Source: Bradyrhizobiaceae bacterium
GTDB taxonomy: Bacteria > Pseudomonadota > Alphaproteobacteria > Rhizobiales > Xanthobacteraceae
Length of the DNA stretch: 64,000 bases
Direction: 5' to 3'
Assembly (NCBI GenBank): GCA_020544565.1
Contig: CP078014.1
Span: forward strand, 3,164,016-3,228,015
Shown one piece after another: positions 1 through 8,112 of this stretch. Position 1 is the first letter of the stretch, and the number at the start of each line of letters is the position of its first letter. Below the pieces are notes generated by a model, which saw nothing but the letters and a program-made list of their open reading frames with translations, was not told where the DNA came from and ran no database searches. The position numbers and the translations under genes were made by a program.

Positions 1-557
1 TCGCGCTGGCGGGGCTGTCACGCGACGCCTTTCCGCGCGCGCTGACCGCGGCGCTGTGTTCGCGCCTGCCGCCGCTCGCGGGCGACGCAATGTTCGGCGT
101 GACCCGCGCCACGGTCGCAGTGGAAGCCGACGCGGCCGCGGCCGTGCTGGTGGTCTCCGAAACCATGCTGCGGCGTCTCGACGGACCGCATCCGTTGCGG
201 ATCGTGGCCGGCACCCGCTGCGGCGGCGATCCGGCGATGCCCGGCGCCGCGCCGATCGCCGCGGCGAAGGCGCTGCTGGCGCGGCAACAGGTCTCACCCG
301 ACACCATCGCGGTCGCCGAGATCATGGAAGCCTTCGCCGCGCAGGCGCTCGCTTGCGCCGACGGAATAGGCGTTGCGGAATCAGCGCTCAATCGCGGCGG
401 CGGCGGACTGGCGCGCGGTCATCCGATCGGCGCGTCGGGCGCGATTCTCGCCGTGCGGCTGTGGCACGAGATGCAGCGGGAAGCGCCGGGCGCGCTCGGC
501 CTGGCGGCGATCGCCGCCGCCGGCGGACTCGGCAGCGCGTTGCTGGTGACGCGATGA
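1..557 (+). CDS. Thiolase-like acyl-CoA acetyltransferase, C-terminal part (cut by window start)
   Basis: The reading frame is already open at the first full codon (position 3), so the 5' part lies outside the window. The visible 184 residues are a thiolase C-terminal domain, with an EAFAAQ motif and the GHPIGASGA segment that carries the family's catalytic His. Two expected active-site residues are changed. The Asn of the NEAFA motif is Met (MEAFA), and the late Cys of the usual CxGGGxG motif is Ala (AIAAAGGLG). The first catalytic Cys cannot be judged because it is outside the window. The protein may be a catalytically altered or non-classical thiolase. A MaoC hydratase gene follows 16 bp downstream, which suggests a joint role in acyl-CoA metabolism. 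Confidence 0.85.
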   Translation, partial: ALAGLSRDAFPRALTAALCSRLPPLAGDAMFGVTRATVAVEADAAAAVLVVSETMLRRLDGPHPLRIVAGTRCGGDPAMPGAAPIAAAKALLARQQVSPDTIAVAEIMEAFAAQALACADGIGVAESALNRGGGGLARGHPIGASGAILAVRLWHEMQREAPGALGLAAIAAAGGLGSALLVTR

Positions 558-573
558 CGGAAGGTGCTGCGAC

Positions 574-1059
574 ATGAGCGAAGCCGCAAATGAGCTGCCA
601 TCGCCGCTGCGCGTCGCCACCGCGATCAAACTCGCCGCTTATGTCGGCCGCGATCTCGCGCCGGGACGATGGCGCGCGGTGACGCAGGACGAGATCGATC
701 GTTTTGTCGCGCTGACCGGTGACCGCAACTGGATTCACGACGACGTCGCGCGCGCCGCGCGTGAGCTGCCGGCGGGCAAGACGGTGGTGCCGGGCCAGTT
801 GCTGCTGGCCCTCGTACCGGGATTGCTGCAGGACGTCTACGCGGTAACCGGCGGCGCGCAGGGCCACGCGGCGGCGATCCGCGCGGTCCGCTTTCGCCGG
901 GCGGTTCACCCCGGCGATGCGTTCCGCCTGCGCGCGCGGCTGACATTGGTCGAACAGCGGCCGCGTTTCGTCCAGGTGGACGCCGCATGCGATCTCGAAC
1001 TGACGTCGGGAGAGAGAGCGCTGACGTCGCAACGCACCGACGTGTTTTTCGAATCCTGA
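574..1059 (+). CDS. MaoC-like (hot-dog fold) hydratase, 161 aa
   Basis: This is a MaoC/R-specific enoyl-CoA hydratase family protein. The hydratase signature lies at about residues 41-62, with the TGDRNWIHDD segment supplying the Asp and His that act on the substrate in this family. The length of 161 aa is normal for a single hot-dog domain. It starts at ATG 574, 16 bp after the thiolase stop, so the two are probably one transcription unit. Substrate specificity cannot be read from the sequence. NodN-like members share this domain, but nothing here ties it to nodulation. The downstream neighbour is convergent. Confidence 0.85.
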   Translation: MSEAANELPSPLRVATAIKLAAYVGRDLAPGRWRAVTQDEIDRFVALTGDRNWIHDDVARAARELPAGKTVVPGQLLLALVPGLLQDVYAVTGGAQGHAAAIRAVRFRRAVHPGDAFRLRARLTLVEQRPRFVQVDAACDLELTSGERALTSQRTDVFFES

Positions 1060-1082
1060 AGCGACCGCATCGCGCCGCGCGT

Positions 1083-2129
1083 TCAGGCGGCGTCTTGCCG
1101 GGACGCCGCGAAGATCTCCCAGGTGACGACGAACATCGCCGCGATCAGCGGGCCGATCACGAAGCCCTGCAGTCCGAACACCTCGATGCCGCCCAGCGTC
1201 GAGATCAGCACCACGTAGTCGGGCAGCTTGGTGTCCTTGCCGACCAGAAACGGCCGCAGGATGTTGTCGACCAGGCCGATCACCAGCACGCCATAGGCGA
1301 TCAGGAAAATGCCCTGGCCGATCGAGCCGGTGGCCAGCAGGTAGATCGCGAGCGGCAGCCACACCAGCGCGGCGCCGACCGCCGGCACCAGCGACAGGAA
1401 CGCCATGATCACGGCCCAGAACACCGGGGAGTGAATGCCGAGAAACCAGAACGCCAGACCGCCCAGCGCGCCCTGCGCCATCGCCACCAGGATGCCGCCC
1501 TTCACCGTGGCGCGGATGACCGCGATGAACCGGGTGACGAGCGCCTTCTTCCGCCCGTCCTGCAGCGGGATCGCGGTCCTGATCCGTTGCGCCAGTGCGT
1601 CGCCGTCCTGCAGCAGGAAAAACAGGAGATAGAGCATGACGCAAAGGCCGATGATGAAATCGAAGGTCAGGGAGCCGAAGCTCAGCGCCTGGGTCGCGAG
1701 ATACTGGCTGCTCTTGACCAGCGGCGTGGTCAGCGCGGCGCGCATGGTGTCGAGATCGGTCAGTCCGAACCAGCCGAGCACATCCCGCGCCCAGCCCGGC
1801 AGGGTGTCGAGGATCTGCTGCGTGTTGCCGACGAAGTCGATCTCGCCCGACTGGATCCTGCGGTAGAGGTTCGTCGCCTCCCGCCCGAGCGCGGCAGCGA
1901 TGACGATCAGCGGAACGATCACGAGGGCGATGGTGACCAAGACGGTGACGAGCGGCGCCAGACTCGGCCAGCGCAGGAAGCCGGACAGCCAGTTGCAGAA
2001 CGGCGCGAACACGATGGCCGCGACGATGCCCCACACGATGGAGCCGAAATAGGGCTGGAGAATCCAGCCGAACGCCACCGACACCGCGATCAACAGGATC
2101 AAGAAGCTCTGGTCCTCGATGGTGCGCAC
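1083..2129 (-). CDS. AI-2E family transporter (PerM-like permease), 348 aa
   Basis: This polytopic membrane protein belongs to the AI-2E transporter/PerM family. Paired hydrophobic helices at the N-terminus are followed by a soluble region, then several more helices with a conserved GLVDNILRPFLVG stretch near the C-terminus. The frame remains open 53 codons further upstream to an ATG at 2288, but that extension is not protein-like. The GTG at 2129 has a GAGGA ribosome binding site 7 nt upstream and starts just before the first helix, so I chose it. Substrates of this family are often unknown, and AI-2 export should not be assumed. A second family member lies at 8110-9210. Confidence 0.85.
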   Translation of the reverse strand: MRTIEDQSFLILLIAVSVAFGWILQPYFGSIVWGIVAAIVFAPFCNWLSGFLRWPSLAPLVTVLVTIALVIVPLIVIAAALGREATNLYRRIQSGEIDFVGNTQQILDTLPGWARDVLGWFGLTDLDTMRAALTTPLVKSSQYLATQALSFGSLTFDFIIGLCVMLYLLFFLLQDGDALAQRIRTAIPLQDGRKKALVTRFIAVIRATVKGGILVAMAQGALGGLAFWFLGIHSPVFWAVIMAFLSLVPAVGAALVWLPLAIYLLATGSIGQGIFLIAYGVLVIGLVDNILRPFLVGKDTKLPDYVVLISTLGGIEVFGLQGFVIGPLIAAMFVVTWEIFAASRQDAA

Positions 2130-2335
2130 GCGATATTCCTCGTTGTTCAAACTGCGTCCGTCGGTCGCCGTGGACGAAGCATCGATGCGCGGTTTTACGC
2201 GGTCGCGGCCGGTGTTCGCAACCGCCCCGCTGTTGTGGCCACCGCACCGCACTTTCCGGCTGACCGGATCGCCGGCGGCATGTACCATTGCGCGGCCCCG
2301 GTCTGCTCATTCCGATTGAAAGGCGAGATCCCCCC

Positions 2336-4147
2336 GTGCCGACACCTGACATCCGGCGAGCGCCGGCGAGTGGCCCGCTCGATCGCAACTCTCTGCTGAT
2401 CGATCCGCGCCGGGGCGATGTCGAGAACGACATCTCCGCCACCAAGGAGCGCTCGCTGCTCGCCATCGCCGGCGGCATGCTGGTGGAAATCAGCCTGCCG
2501 AAGCTGCTGCTGGCATGGACGGCGTCGCTGCTGCTGCCGTCGATCCTGCTCGGTCTTGCGCCGCTGGTAATGACAGCGTGGATCGCCACCGTGTCCGAGC
2601 GCGTGCAGTACCTCACCGGGATCGGCGCGGCGGTTCTGCTCGTCGCGGCCCTCGCGGTGGGCTGGTTCGGCTGGCGGCCGCTGTTCCGCATCGCGGAGGT
2701 CAATTTCTGGTCGCTCAACGCGCTGGCGATCCAGCCGGCCTATGTGCTCTACCGCGAGGCGCTGCGCCATCTGGCGGAGCGCGCGCTCGGCGCGCGGCTG
2801 ACGCCGGCGCAGCGCAGCCGCCTGCGCGCGGTCAGTTCGGCCGGCGCCGGCGTCATCCTGTGCGCCTTTGCGGTGCTGGTGGCGTTTCTGGTGTGGCCGT
2901 TCACTCACTGGATCGGCGATTTCGGCCACATCCCATCGGCGCTCCGCCTGATCGTCCCGACCGTGGCCAACGCCGTGGTGCTGGTCTGCGCCTATCTCGC
3001 GGTCGCCTCGCTGATCTGGGGCTTCGCCGACGCCACCATGGACCAGCCGCAGGATTTCACGGCCTTCGCCGCGCCGACGGCGGGTGGGCGAAGCTGGCGC
3101 GTCGCGCATCTGTCCGACATCCATATCGTCGGCGAGCGCTACGGATTCCGCATCGAGAGCGGACGCGGCGGCCCGCGCGGCAACGAGCGGCTGGAGCGCG
3201 TGCTGACGCGGCTCGACGCGATTCATGCCGCCGACCCGCTCGATCTCGTGCTGATCAGCGGCGACATGACCGATGCCGGCCTCGCCAGCGAATGGGCGGA
3301 GTTTTTCGATGCAGTGGATCGCCATCCCGCCCTCAGGGAGCGGATGCTGATCCTGCCCGGCAATCACGACCTCAACATCGTCGATCGCGCCAATCCGGCC
3401 CGGCTCGACCTGCCGTTCAGCCCTGGCAAGCGCATGCGCCAGATGCGCACGCTGTCGGCCATGGCCGCGATTCAGGGCGACCGCGTGCACGTGCTCGGCG
3501 ACAGTCCGCAGCAGTCGCGGCGCACGCTGAACGAGGCGCTGGCCGGAGTGACGGCCGACATCGCCGCCTTTGCCGATCAGGGCGGCCTGCGGCGTTCGGC
3601 GCGGCTGCGCACGGTGCTGGACGACCAGTTTCCGATGCTGCTGCCGCCGGACAGCGAGGACGGCCTCGGCGTCGTCATTCTCAACTCGAACGCGCAGTCG
3701 AATTTCTCGTTCACCAACGCGCTGGGCATGATCTCGATCGAGCAGGGCCGTCGTCTCGGCGCGGCGGTGGCTGCCTATCCGAAGGCGCACTGGATCGTCG
3801 CCCTGCATCACCATCTGATGGAATATCCCATGCCGGGCGTGGCGTTCGCCGATCGCATCGGCACCGCGCTGGTCAACGGAAGCTGGTTCGTGCGGATGCT
3901 GAAGCCGTTCGGCGACCGGCTCGTGGTCATGCACGGCCACCGCCATATCGACTGGATCGGCGCCTGCGGCCCGGTCACCATCGTCTCGGCGCCGTCGCCG
4001 GTGATGGACGCCACCGATTTCGACCCGACCCGTTTTCACATCCTGACCCTGGCGGCCGGCCCCGGCGGCGGGCTGCGCCTGCGCGCGCCCGAGCGCATCG
4101 ACATCGCCGGAGATCCGCCGCCGTCTCAAGCGGATAACGGGATCTGA
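2336..4147 (+). CDS. Membrane-anchored calcineurin-like metallophosphoesterase, 603 aa
   Basis: The N-terminal half (about residues 50-230) contains four hydrophobic segments. The C-terminal half is a class III metallophosphoesterase with all its metal-ligand blocks in order: HLSDIH (about residue 258), SGDMTD, PGNHD, ALHHH and HGHRH. The two-metal site therefore looks complete and probably faces the cytoplasm or periplasm from a membrane anchor. I chose the GTG at 2336 with AGGCGAG upstream. A TTG at 2288 is possible but adds an unconvincing extension. The gene is divergent from the AI-2E permease. The substrate is unknown; related enzymes act on lipid headgroups (LpxH/UDP-DAGn type), cyclic nucleotides or DNA. 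Confidence 0.8.
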   Translation: MPTPDIRRAPASGPLDRNSLLIDPRRGDVENDISATKERSLLAIAGGMLVEISLPKLLLAWTASLLLPSILLGLAPLVMTAWIATVSERVQYLTGIGAAVLLVAALAVGWFGWRPLFRIAEVNFWSLNALAIQPAYVLYREALRHLAERALGARLTPAQRSRLRAVSSAGAGVILCAFAVLVAFLVWPFTHWIGDFGHIPSALRLIVPTVANAVVLVCAYLAVASLIWGFADATMDQPQDFTAFAAPTAGGRSWRVAHLSDIHIVGERYGFRIESGRGGPRGNERLERVLTRLDAIHAADPLDLVLISGDMTDAGLASEWAEFFDAVDRHPALRERMLILPGNHDLNIVDRANPARLDLPFSPGKRMRQMRTLSAMAAIQGDRVHVLGDSPQQSRRTLNEALAGVTADIAAFADQGGLRRSARLRTVLDDQFPMLLPPDSEDGLGVVILNSNAQSNFSFTNALGMISIEQGRRLGAAVAAYPKAHWIVALHHHLMEYPMPGVAFADRIGTALVNGSWFVRMLKPFGDRLVVMHGHRHIDWIGACGPVTIVSAPSPVMDATDFDPTRFHILTLAAGPGGGLRLRAPERIDIAGDPPPSQADNGI

Positions 4148-4240
4148 GGTATTGCCGGGCGGCCGCGGCGGACCGGTTAGATATCCTTCACTTGCCATCA
4201 TGCGCCCGCCATGGTCCAAAGCCAGATCGTTCGGGACCGG

Positions 4241-4257
4241 CCTGATCTTAAGTCAGG
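4241..4257. promoter_or_regulatory. Short dyad upstream of the HdeD-type gene
   Basis: CCTGA and TCAGG flank a CTTAAG-containing core in the intergenic region before the HdeD-type gene. It could be an operator or a short hairpin. It resembles an FNR/FixK dyad only loosely, and both half-sites are off consensus. No strong promoter elements were recognised beside it. Confidence 0.25.
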
Positions 4258-4434
4258 ATAGGGAATCCGAAGGCGATCGAGACGGCCGATCTTGACGCGG
4301 TGCGCTTCCGCGCCCGGGTGGGGTGCCGGCGGACGGCGACAGCGCTTGTCCGCGCGACATGCATGCCTGCGGAACGCCTTGTGTTGTCCGCACCCGGCGG
4401 TAGCATGGTGCGTTTTCCATTGGAGGATATTGTC

Positions 4435-5019
4435 ATGGCCAATGCGTCGAATTCGCTCAATCTCGGGGACCCCTTCTCAGGACGCGGGGCGCTGGAGCCG
4501 TTGCGCGCCAAATGGGGCTGGATCGTCGCGCTGGGCGTGGTCTATCTGATCGCCGGGCTGATCGCGCTCGGCAGCGTCGCGTTGGCCACCGTGGTCAGCG
4601 TCTATTTCGTCGGCGTGATGATGATCGTGGTCGGCGTCGCCGAGGTCATCAACGCGTTCCAGCTCAAGGGTTGGGGCAAATTCCTGCTGTGGATGTTGCT
4701 CGGCGTGCTCTACATCGTCGCCGGCTTCGTCGCTTTCGAGAATCCGCTTCTGACCGCCGCGCTGCTGACACTGATCCTCGGCGCGTCGCTGGTGGCGTCG
4801 GGCATCATGCGCATCATTCTCGCCTTCAGCATGAAGCGGGAAACGCCGTGGGTCTGGGTGCTGCTGTCCGGCCTGATCACCCTGGCGCTCGGCGTCATGA
4901 TCCTGGCGCGCTGGCCGGTGTCCAGCCTCTACATTCTCGGCCTGTTCCTCGGCGTCGATCTGGTCATGGCCGGGGTCGGCTGGATCGGGCTCGGCTTCGG
5001 CCTCAAGCGCAGCCGCTAG
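4435..5019 (+). CDS. HdeD family (DUF308) membrane protein, 194 aa
   Basis: This is a small integral membrane protein with about six hydrophobic helices arranged as tandem pairs, as in HdeD (DUF308). Members are linked to acid resistance in enterobacteria, but their biochemical role is unclear. The start is ATG 4435, which has a good GGAGG eight bases upstream. An in-frame ATG further upstream (4405) lacks such a site. It is followed after 84 bp by a LapA-type membrane protein on the same strand, so the two may be co-transcribed. Confidence 0.8.
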   Translation: MANASNSLNLGDPFSGRGALEPLRAKWGWIVALGVVYLIAGLIALGSVALATVVSVYFVGVMMIVVGVAEVINAFQLKGWGKFLLWMLLGVLYIVAGFVAFENPLLTAALLTLILGASLVASGIMRIILAFSMKRETPWVWVLLSGLITLALGVMILARWPVSSLYILGLFLGVDLVMAGVGWIGLGFGLKRSR

Positions 5020-5103
5020 GCGGCGTCCCGTACGGCGCGGAGACGACTGTCCTCGCGCCTGCGCGCCGGCTTTCTCAAGGTTCGACGAATTCAAGGAGTT
5101 TTC

Positions 5104-5322
5104 ATGCGCTGGATCTATATCGCCGTCATCGCCGTGTTTGCGCTTGTCACGGTCATTTTCGCGTTACAGAATTTTGAGATCGTGACGATGTCGTTCCTCG
5201 GCATGCAGGTGCGCATCCCGCTCGCCTTGCAGGTCGCCGTGGTTTACGTGCTCGGCGCGGTGACCGGCGGCAGCCTGTTCGCGCTGCTGCGCAAGTCCTA
5301 CGCCAGCGCCAATACACCCTAG
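5104..5322 (+). CDS. LapA-domain (DUF1049) small membrane protein, 72 aa
   Basis: This is a two-helix inner-membrane protein of the LapA/DUF1049 type. Helix one covers residues 3-22, then comes the ALQNFEIVTMSFLG signature, and helix two is at about residues 38-62. E. coli LapA takes part in lipopolysaccharide assembly control together with LapB, but no LapB is visible here. A GGAGT ribosome binding site precedes ATG 5104. A longer paralogue of the same family is at 58531-58926. Confidence 0.8.
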   Translation: MRWIYIAVIAVFALVTVIFALQNFEIVTMSFLGMQVRIPLALQVAVVYVLGAVTGGSLFALLRKSYASANTP

Positions 5323-5377
5323 CGGCGCGGCTTTACGATTCTTCCGCCGGCGCGACCGAGTCGCGGCCCGCGATCAC

Positions 5378-5403
5378 GCACAGGTCACATCGAAGTCCTG
5401 TGC
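5378..5403 (+). terminator. Possible weak terminator after the HdeD-LapA pair
   Basis: GCACAGG and CCTGTGC form a 7-bp stem with a 12-nt loop, followed by a pyrimidine-rich but not T-only stretch. It could slow or end transcription of the upstream pair. The lack of a clean T tract makes this uncertain. Confidence 0.25.
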
Positions 5404-5547
5404 TTCTTGCGCTTCCTGAATCCGAAGTCGTCGCGGCGCATCGCCGGATGATACCGGTTTCGGATCGGGGGCGCGAAGCTCTGCCGCGTTGTCCCGCGCT
5501 CGTTGCACGAACGCCGCGTCAGCCGGTCAACATCTTGGAGAGTTCGG

Positions 5548-6588
5548 ATGTCTTCTTCGACGCAACAGGCCGCGCGTGAGCCGGTCCTGATCGATCTCGC
5601 GCTTCAGGGCGGCGGATCGCACGGCGCCTACACCTGGGGCGTGCTCGACCGGCTGCTGGAAGAACCGTGGCTGATCGTCGAGGCGGTGTCGGGCACCTCC
5701 GCGGGAGCGATGAACGCCGCGGTGCTGGCCGACGGCTGGGCCCGCGACGGCGCCGCCGGCGCGCGCAAGGCGCTCGACGAGTATTGGCGCAAGGTGTCGC
5801 GCGCGGCGATGTTCAGCCCGCTGCAGCGCTCGCCGATGGATCGCATGCTGGGCCGCTGGACCCTCGACACCTCTCCGGCCTACATGGCGATGGACCTGAT
5901 GACCCGCATGCTGTCGCCCTACGACGTCAATCCGCTGGGCCTCAATCCGCTGAACCGCATTCTGGCGAGCAGCGTCGATTTCGACGGCATCGCCAATTCG
6001 CCGGTCAAGGTATTCATCACCGCGACCAACGTGCGCACCGGCCGCGGCCGCATCTTCCGCAACAAGGAGATCACCGCCGACGTGCTGCTGGCCTCGGCCT
6101 GCCTGCCGACCATGTTCCAGGCCATCGAGATCGACGGCGAATATTATTGGGACGGCGGCTTCACCGGCAATCCGACCATCACCCCGCTGGTGCGCGAGAG
6201 CAACGCCCGAGACATCCTGCTGGTGCAGATCAACCCGCGCGAGCGCGCCGAGCTGCCGCGCACCGCCGGGGAGATCCTCAACCGTCTCAACGAGATTTCG
6301 TTCAACTCGCCGCTGATGAAGGAGCTGCGCATGATCGCCCTGCTGCGTCAGGTCGCCGATCCCGGACAGGGCGAGGGCGCGCGCTGGGCCAACATGCTGA
6401 CCCACAGCATCTGGACCACCAAGCTCAGCGAGTTCGGCGCATCCTCGAAGCTCAACGCGGAATGGGATTTCATCTCCATGCTCAAGGAGGAGGGCCGCCG
6501 CAGCGCGGAGGCGTTCCTCGCGGAGCACGCCGCGAATGTCGGCGCGCGCTCGACGTCCGATCTCGACGTCCTGCTGGCGGAGTGCTGA
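5548..6588 (+). CDS. Patatin-like phospholipase, 346 aa
   Basis: This is a predicted serine acyl hydrolase of the patatin/RssA family. The oxyanion-hole GGGSHG is at about residues 19-24, the nucleophile elbow GTSAG at about residue 51, and the catalytic Asp lies in DGGF (about residue 203). Ser and Asp form the family's dyad, so the enzyme looks active. Start ATG 5548 has GGAGAG upstream; an upstream in-frame ATG at 5503 is less well supported. No signal peptide is visible, so it is probably cytoplasmic. The stop codon lies 3 bp before the GntP-type permease gene, so both should be translated from one mRNA. Confidence 0.9.
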   Translation: MSSSTQQAAREPVLIDLALQGGGSHGAYTWGVLDRLLEEPWLIVEAVSGTSAGAMNAAVLADGWARDGAAGARKALDEYWRKVSRAAMFSPLQRSPMDRMLGRWTLDTSPAYMAMDLMTRMLSPYDVNPLGLNPLNRILASSVDFDGIANSPVKVFITATNVRTGRGRIFRNKEITADVLLASACLPTMFQAIEIDGEYYWDGGFTGNPTITPLVRESNARDILLVQINPRERAELPRTAGEILNRLNEISFNSPLMKELRMIALLRQVADPGQGEGARWANMLTHSIWTTKLSEFGASSKLNAEWDFISMLKEEGRRSAEAFLAEHAANVGARSTSDLDVLLAEC

Positions 6589-6591
6589 GAC

Positions 6592-8055
6592 ATGACGCTG
6601 CTCGGTCTGCTCGGAATCCTCGCCGGCCTCGGCCTTCTCATCGCGTTCGCCTTTCGCGGCTGGAGCGTGCTGCTGCTGGCGCCGATCGCTGCGGCGGTGG
6701 CGGCGCTGTTCTCGCGCGAGCCGCTGCTGGCGCACTGGACGCTGACCTTCATGGGCAGTGCGGCGGGCTTCTTCGCCCAGTTCTTCCCGCTGTTTCTGCT
6801 GGGCGCGCTGTTCGGCAAGCTGATGGAGGACAGCGGTTCGGTGACCACCATCGCCACCTACATGACCGAGAAGCTCGGCCCCAAGCGGGCGGTGCTGGCG
6901 GTGGTGCTGGCGGGCGCGCTGGTCACCTATGGCGGCGTCAGCCTGTTCGTCGCCTTCTTCGTGCTGGCGCCGATGGCGCAGCAACTGTTCCGGTCCGCCG
7001 GCATTCCGCGGCGGCTGATGCCGGCGGCCATCGTGCTCGGCACCTCCACCTTCACCATGTCGGCGCTGCCCGGCACGCCGTCGATCCAGAACGCCATTCC
7101 GATGCCGTTCTTCGGCACCACGCCGTTCGCCGCGCCCGGCCTCGGCGTCATCGCCTCCCTCATCATGCTCGGCTTCGGCCTGTGGTGGCTGCGGCTGCAG
7201 GAGACGAAGGCGCACGCCAATGGCGAGGGCTTCGGCGACGGTGCGCCGATGGCGGCCGAGGCCGTCGCCACCGACGACAAGCTGCGCGAGCGCGCGTCGT
7301 TCGCGCGCGAATTCGATCCTGCTGAAATCGGCCACGGCAAGACCACGGATTCGCCGCCGCCGCCGTTCCAGGCGGCGTTGCCGCTGATCGTCGTGGTCGT
7401 CGTCAATCTGGCCATGGCGCTGTTCATCCTGCCGCGGCTCGACACCAGCTTCCTCGCCGAAGCGCGCTTCGGCGACACCTCGCTGTCCGCCGTCGCCGGC
7501 GTATGGTCGGTGGCGACGGCGCTCGCCTGCGCCATCGTCACGGTGCTCGTGGTCAGCCACAAGCGGCTGCCGACGCTGCGCGCCACCATGGACGCCGGCG
7601 CCAATGCCTCGGTGCTGCCGGTCATCAGCGTCGCGAGCCTCGTCGGCTTCGGCGCGGTGGTCGCCGGGATGCCGGCTTTTGAAGTGGTGCGCGACGCGGT
7701 GCTCGGCATCGGCGGCGGACCGCTGGTGTCGCTGGCGGTGGCGACCAACATGCTGGCGGCGCTGACCGGCTCGGCCTCGGGCGGCCTCACCATCGCGCTC
7801 GATGCACTGGGCGCGACCTATATGGCGCGCGCCGCCGACATCGGGCTCGATCCGGCGCTGCTGCATCGCGTGGCGGTGATTGGCTCGGGCACGCTCGACA
7901 GCCTGCCGCACAACGGCGCGGTGGTGACCCTGCTCGCGGTGTGCGGCTCCAGCCACAAGGAAAGCTACCGCGACATCGTCATGGTCGGCATCGTCGGCGC
8001 GCTGGTCGCGCTCGTCGCCGTGATCGTGCTCGGCACCATGTTCGGATCGTTCTGA
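6592..8055 (+). CDS. GntP family permease, 487 aa
   Basis: This is a secondary transporter with about 12 hydrophobic segments in the GntP (gluconate:H+ symporter) family or its close citrate/anion relatives. Typical features are the repeated glycine-rich helices, the TSTFTMSALPGTPS segment in the middle and the GTLDSLPHNGAVVTLL segment near the end. It begins 3 bp after the patatin gene, and an intrinsic terminator follows at 8074-8112. Pairing with a lipase-like enzyme hints that the permease may take up an organic acid or 3-hydroxy acid released by hydrolysis, but that is inference. The substrate is not determined. Confidence 0.82.
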   Translation: MTLLGLLGILAGLGLLIAFAFRGWSVLLLAPIAAAVAALFSREPLLAHWTLTFMGSAAGFFAQFFPLFLLGALFGKLMEDSGSVTTIATYMTEKLGPKRAVLAVVLAGALVTYGGVSLFVAFFVLAPMAQQLFRSAGIPRRLMPAAIVLGTSTFTMSALPGTPSIQNAIPMPFFGTTPFAAPGLGVIASLIMLGFGLWWLRLQETKAHANGEGFGDGAPMAAEAVATDDKLRERASFAREFDPAEIGHGKTTDSPPPPFQAALPLIVVVVVNLAMALFILPRLDTSFLAEARFGDTSLSAVAGVWSVATALACAIVTVLVVSHKRLPTLRATMDAGANASVLPVISVASLVGFGAVVAGMPAFEVVRDAVLGIGGGPLVSLAVATNMLAALTGSASGGLTIALDALGATYMARAADIGLDPALLHRVAVIGSGTLDSLPHNGAVVTLLAVCGSSHKESYRDIVMVGIVGALVALVAVIVLGTMFGSF

Positions 8056-8073
8056 ACGGATGCCGCCATTGCC

Positions 8074-8112
8074 TTCCCGGCGCGGACAGCCCCGCGCCGG
8101 GAATTGTTTTTA
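8074..8112 (+). terminator. Rho-independent terminator after the patatin-GntP operon
   Basis: A perfect 12-bp GC-rich stem (8074-8085 with 8092-8103) with a 6-nt loop is followed by TTGTTTTTATT. It lies between convergent genes. The T-rich side serves the plus strand only. Confidence 0.92.

Noticed and set aside
2130..2288. 53-residue N-terminal extension of the first AI-2E permease
   Set aside because: The extension is not protein-like, and the GTG at 2129 has a clear GAGGA site just before the first membrane helix.
4241..4257. FNR/FixK box before the HdeD-type gene
   Set aside because: Both half-sites depart from consensus and the spacing is off by one. It is listed only as a weak dyad.
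5414..5428. 15-base match to the palindrome arm at 40305-40319
   Set aside because: A 15-mer match is expected about once or twice by chance in 64 kb, and the surrounding bases differ.
5527..7956. Antisense open frame of about 800 codons over the patatin-GntP genes
   Set aside because: The product is low-complexity, rich in Arg, Gly and Ala, with no motif. It is a shadow of the two real genes.
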